NCBI GenBank assembly: GCA_027063065.1
Contig: JAMOSO010000031.1
Location: 1-46,120, forward strand
Reading direction: 5' to 3'
DNA: 46,120 nucleotides
Source of the DNA: Planctomycetota bacterium
GTDB taxonomy: Bacteria > Planctomycetota > JAMOSO01
This document shows, piece by piece, positions 43,567 to 46,120 of the stretch. Numbering within the stretch: the stretch's first letter is position 1; each line of letters opens with the position of its first letter. The translations under genes and the position numbers were made by a program. The notes under the pieces are model-generated. The model did not search any database, had not been told where the DNA came from, and saw only the letters and a list, made by a program, of their open reading frames with translations.

Positions 43567-44817
43567 ATGATTTATATAAAAGATTTTATTTTAAATTTTT
43601 GGATTTTATCATCTCAAATGGCGCCATACTTGCTATTGGGTTTTATTATTGCAGGTATTTTAAGGGCGTATATTAGCGATGCATTGATTGAACAGCATTT
43701 ATGGTCTAATACTTTAACGGGCATTATTAAAGCCAGTTTATTGGGTATACCATTGCCTTTATGCTCATGTGGAGTTATACCAGTTGCTACGTCTTTGTAT
43801 AAACAGGGGGCTAGTAGGGGGGCTACGGTTTCTTTTTTAATATCAACACCGCAGACAGGTGCTGATAACTTAATGATTACATGGTCATTTTTTGGACCTT
43901 TTTTTGCAATTTATCGCATTTGTGTTTCTTTTGTGTCAGGGATTTTAGGTGGTGTATTAGTTAGTAATTTTGTAACTGGAGTATCGCCAAGTATACCTGT
44001 TAATCGTTCAATACCAAGATCTGTACCTCGCTGGAAAGCCTTTAAAAAAACTGCTTTGATTGATTTGCCTAGAGATATAGGCAAAGCTTTATTAGTGGGT
44101 TTAATTATAGGAGCTTTTATTTCGATGTTATTATCGCCCGGTCAACTGGATGGAACTATGTCCAATTGGACTGGTATGTTATTAGCTTTAATAATTGGTT
44201 TACCCCTATATGTGTGTGCAACAGGCTCTGTGCCTATTGCTGCAGCTTTAGTGGGGGCTGGGTTATCGCCAGGCGCTGCTTTAGTCTTTTTAATGACAGG
44301 TCCTGCAACAAATATCACAACAATTGCAACTATTACAGTAACTCTTGGTAAACGCACGGCATTGATTTATTTGGCAACAATATCGGCTATAGCATTGTTG
44401 TCTGGTTTATTATTTGATTGGTTTTTATCGAGTGTTAATAATTTAACTGTCTTACCTGATTTTCATAAAACAGATGTAAGTGTTTTAGGTGGTACTTCGG
44501 CAATATTTCTATTTTCATTATTAATGGCAAATATTTTATTTAGAAATAAGGCTAAATTAGAATGTTGTAAAAAAGAGCCGGTTGTAAAAAAAGAAGATAA
44601 AAAAATGCCTAAACGCTATAAAAAAATCAAAATTTATATAGATGGTATGCAATGTGAAGGTTGTGCAAATTCAATTGAGCGCGTTATAAGAGGTATTAAA
44701 GAAGTTCATGAAGTAGACGTTAATTTTGATTCATCATCAGCTAAGATAAAAGCTAAATGCAAGTCATCAGTTTTGATTAAAGCTATTGAGGATTTGGGAT
44801 ACGAAGCAAGAATATAG
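43567..44817 (+). CDS. YraQ/SO_0444-type metal permease fused to a C-terminal HMA domain
   Basis: A 416-residue protein. Residues ~1-335 are a permease of the DUF318/YraQ (SO_0444-like) family with about eight helices and the conserved 'PLPLCSCGVIPVATSLYKQG' and 'STPQTGADN' and, in the second half, 'GLPLYVCATGSVPIAAAL' and 'MTGPATNITTIATI'. After a charged linker (about 335-352, many Lys) comes a heavy-metal-associated domain with 'GMQCEGC' (Cys363, Cys366), as in copper chaperones and P-type ATPases. Related proteins export copper, zinc or arsenicals. The fused HMA domain may deliver or sense a soft metal. Confidence 0.85.
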   Translation: MIYIKDFILNFWILSSQMAPYLLLGFIIAGILRAYISDALIEQHLWSNTLTGIIKASLLGIPLPLCSCGVIPVATSLYKQGASRGATVSFLISTPQTGADNLMITWSFFGPFFAIYRICVSFVSGILGGVLVSNFVTGVSPSIPVNRSIPRSVPRWKAFKKTALIDLPRDIGKALLVGLIIGAFISMLLSPGQLDGTMSNWTGMLLALIIGLPLYVCATGSVPIAAALVGAGLSPGAALVFLMTGPATNITTIATITVTLGKRTALIYLATISAIALLSGLLFDWFLSSVNNLTVLPDFHKTDVSVLGGTSAIFLFSLLMANILFRNKAKLECCKKEPVVKKEDKKMPKRYKKIKIYIDGMQCEGCANSIERVIRGIKEVHEVDVNFDSSSAKIKAKCKSSVLIKAIEDLGYEARI

Positions 44818-44818
44818 T

Positions 44819-44959
44819 CTAAAACGTGCTAAAGTAATTACAATAATTATTTGGTATGGACTTATCTAATACCATATTAAGTGTGTTAAAGTTGTTATAA
44901 AATGTGTAATAGACTATACCTGCTATAGAAATAAATATTAATTCTAGCAAAAGTGACAT
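44819..44959 (-). CDS. possible 46-residue membrane peptide
   Basis: A small ORF in the 255-bp gap after the permease, opposite strand. It has an N-terminal hydrophobic stretch 'LLLELIFISIAGIVYYTFY' and a polar tail. There is no ribosome binding site and no family. It lies downstream of the cytochrome gene but beyond its terminator. Its existence is uncertain. Confidence 0.22.
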   Translation of the reverse strand: MSLLLELIFISIAGIVYYTFYNNFNTLNMVLDKSIPNNYCNYFSTF

Positions 44960-45017
44960 ATGATTAATAATGTATCAAGGTCATGATATGGCTGATGTAC
45001 AGGTATAATTTTGCATA

Positions 45018-45051
45018 AAAAAAGGGTGCCATTTTATTAGCACCCTTTTTT
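45018..45051 (-). terminator. intrinsic terminator of the multiheme cytochrome gene
   Basis: Perfect 12-bp arms (45018-45029 and 45040-45051) with a 10-nt loop; the base of the stem gives a run of seven U in the minus-strand RNA. It lies 21 bp after the cytochrome stop. Confidence 0.85.
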
Positions 45052-45072
45052 ATAGTTTAAGAAAAAGAAAAA

Positions 45073-46119
45073 TTATTCTTCAATTTTTCCTGATTTCAAA
45101 CGTGCTTTATAGATCTTTTGTAATTCTTTAAGGTCTTGCATCACTTCGAAACTACCATGCCAATGTGCATAATCTGGACCACCCATCATGGCACCCATAC
45201 GCATACGACGACCTTCATGGTGCCATAAGTGATAGAATGTTTTTTGAAAAGGATCAGACCAAGGATCTTTCATTAGTAGACCTTTAGCTTTTAATTCGTC
45301 ATACATCTTTTTGGCTGGTGCCCAGTATGCTTCATTGTAAAGGTTCACCATACCATCAGCTCTAGTAAAGAAGTTGTTTACCATATTAGATGAGTGGCAA
45401 TTAGTGCAAACTTCTTTCATTTCTGCACGACCTTTTATGCCATCCCCAAACCACATATTGATTGGGTCGTTACTATTGCGAACTTTAGAAACTTTAGCCC
45501 ATAAATTCCAGTGTAAACGTTTTGAAACATTATGAGTTGTTTTTACTTTACCGATGCCAGACATATGACAGGTGGTACAAGTAGGGGCGCGATAGTCGCC
45601 TGGTTGCCAAGCACCTGCTGGAGCATCCCATTTATACTGATGACCTTCTGTTCTAAAAATTTGTCCGTGTTTAGACGATACAAAAATTTCATAATTTGGA
45701 TGATCAGGTCCTAGATGACAACTTGCACAAGCTTCTGGTTTCCGAGCTTCGGCAATATCAAATTTATGGCGTGTATGGCATACTGTACAGTTTCCTATTG
45801 AACCATCAGGCCATAGAGTACCAATGCCAGAGCTTGGCCATGTACCTGCTGTAGGACGTTTAGTTTTAGGGTCGATTTTAACTACACTACCATGACATTG
45901 AGCACAGCCGTTTTGATCGACAGCATCTTTAAATTTAGGATGGTTTTGTCCTTCATGGTATTTCATTAATTTTTGCATACCTTCTTTGCTATCAACCTGT
46001 ATGCGAGCTCTAATATGTCCAGAGTTTTTAAACTCATGAGCTTCGGCAGGGTGACATTTGCTACATGTAGCAGGTGTTACTATAGGTGATATAAAAGTAT
46101 TGGTACCTTTAACGCCTTC
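45073..46119 (-). CDS. octaheme hydroxylamine-oxidoreductase-like cytochrome c, C-terminal part
   Basis: The open frame runs to the right edge, so the N-terminus (signal peptide and first hemes) is missing; the ATG at 45978 is internal. Six CxxCH heme sites are visible (CSKCH, CAQCH, CTVCH, CASCH, CTTCH, CTNCH), in HAO-type spacing; the family has eight, so two would lie upstream. 'TPATCSKCHPAEAHEF' and the C-terminal 'GRRMRMGAMMGGPDYAHWHG' are HAO-family features. It works in the periplasm. HAO-like proteins oxidise hydroxylamine or hydrazine, or in many anaerobes reduce nitrite or hydroxylamine; sequence here does not decide. The tyrosine in 'PDYAHW' lies in the region where HAO has its heme-crosslinked Tyr, but alignment is needed. 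Confidence 0.88.
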   Translation of the reverse strand, partial: EGVKGTNTFISPIVTPATCSKCHPAEAHEFKNSGHIRARIQVDSKEGMQKLMKYHEGQNHPKFKDAVDQNGCAQCHGSVVKIDPKTKRPTAGTWPSSGIGTLWPDGSIGNCTVCHTRHKFDIAEARKPEACASCHLGPDHPNYEIFVSSKHGQIFRTEGHQYKWDAPAGAWQPGDYRAPTCTTCHMSGIGKVKTTHNVSKRLHWNLWAKVSKVRNSNDPINMWFGDGIKGRAEMKEVCTNCHSSNMVNNFFTRADGMVNLYNEAYWAPAKKMYDELKAKGLLMKDPWSDPFQKTFYHLWHHEGRRMRMGAMMGGPDYAHWHGSFEVMQDLKELQKIYKARLKSGKIEE

Positions 46120-46120
46120 A

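Noticed and set aside
8641-46119. Calling the organism an anammox planctomycete
   Set aside because: Ladderane-like gene content and an HAO-like protein are suggestive, but no hydrazine synthase is seen, oleABCD is not a known anammox feature, and HAO-like proteins are widespread.
1-46120. tRNA, rRNA, CRISPR or insertion sequences
   Set aside because: I looked for CCA-ending cloverleaf-like genes, repeated spacer patterns, transposase motifs and terminal repeats and saw none; a tRNA or CRISPR scanner would be needed to be sure.

Overview
The window is an AT-rich stretch of bacterial chromosome. It is densely packed with genes, and many starts overlap the preceding stop. I saw no rRNA, tRNA, CRISPR array or transposase. 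A TolB-like lipoprotein, an LpoB-like periplasmic protein and a periplasmic multiheme cytochrome suggest a diderm (Gram-negative type) cell. FliW plus CsrA hints at flagella, and the octaheme hydroxylamine-oxidoreductase-like protein hints at anaerobic or microaerobic nitrogen chemistry. A class I lysyl-tRNA synthetase and a c-di-AMP module narrow the choice, but I cannot fix the phylum from sequence alone; PVC-type, Elusimicrobia/Omnitrophica-like, spirochaete and deltaproteobacterial lineages all remain possible.

Layout. 1-5249 (+): end of a UbiB-like kinase, a zinc-ribbon membrane protein, dapB, a methyltransferase, then cdaA-cdaR-glmM (c-di-AMP synthesis and cell-wall sugar). 5325-8635 (+): a signalling cassette of FapA/DUF342, CheY-like receiver, STAS protein and coiled-coil protein. 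8641-24412 (-): one long co-directional block holding a complete oleABCD olefin pathway together with a dedicated type II fatty-acid-synthase-like set (FabF-like KS, ACP, FabG, FabZ, a divergent FabI), two CrtI/CrtISO-like flavoenzymes and a YgiQ-type radical SAM protein. lysS and a DUF4380-like gene lie between the main block and oleD. 24518-25615 (+): a divergent glycosyltransferase. 25683-29285 (+): a second signalling cassette (HD-GYP-N-like, HDOD, PAS histidine kinase, RsbW-like kinase, STAS). 29294-35457 (+): housekeeping and regulation (dxr, fliW, csrA, murB, TolB-like, LpoB-like, acpS, rlmN). 35657-38707 (+): a stand-alone GH38 alpha-mannosidase. 38750-43365 (-): HupE-like, pdxJ, recD2, tyrA and a small membrane protein. 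43417-44817 (+): a tiny membrane ORF and a metal permease fused to an HMA domain. 45073 to the right edge (-): the multiheme cytochrome, cut by the window.

How the genes work together. The most striking system is the minus-strand lipid block. The KS/ACP/KR/DH/ER set can build and modify an acyl chain on its own ACP. The two flavoenzymes could desaturate, isomerise or reduce that chain. OleA would then join two chains head to head, OleD reduce the product, OleC close a beta-lactone and OleB decarboxylate it to an internal olefin. The tight spacing fabI-oleA-oleB-oleC-ygiQ suggests a single pathway making an unusual, probably polyunsaturated or cyclised, long-chain hydrocarbon. One flavoenzyme gene carries a C10 homopolymer, so the product may be phase variable. 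Several plus- and minus-strand genes also have a -10 box exactly 6 nt before the start codon, which points to leaderless mRNAs.
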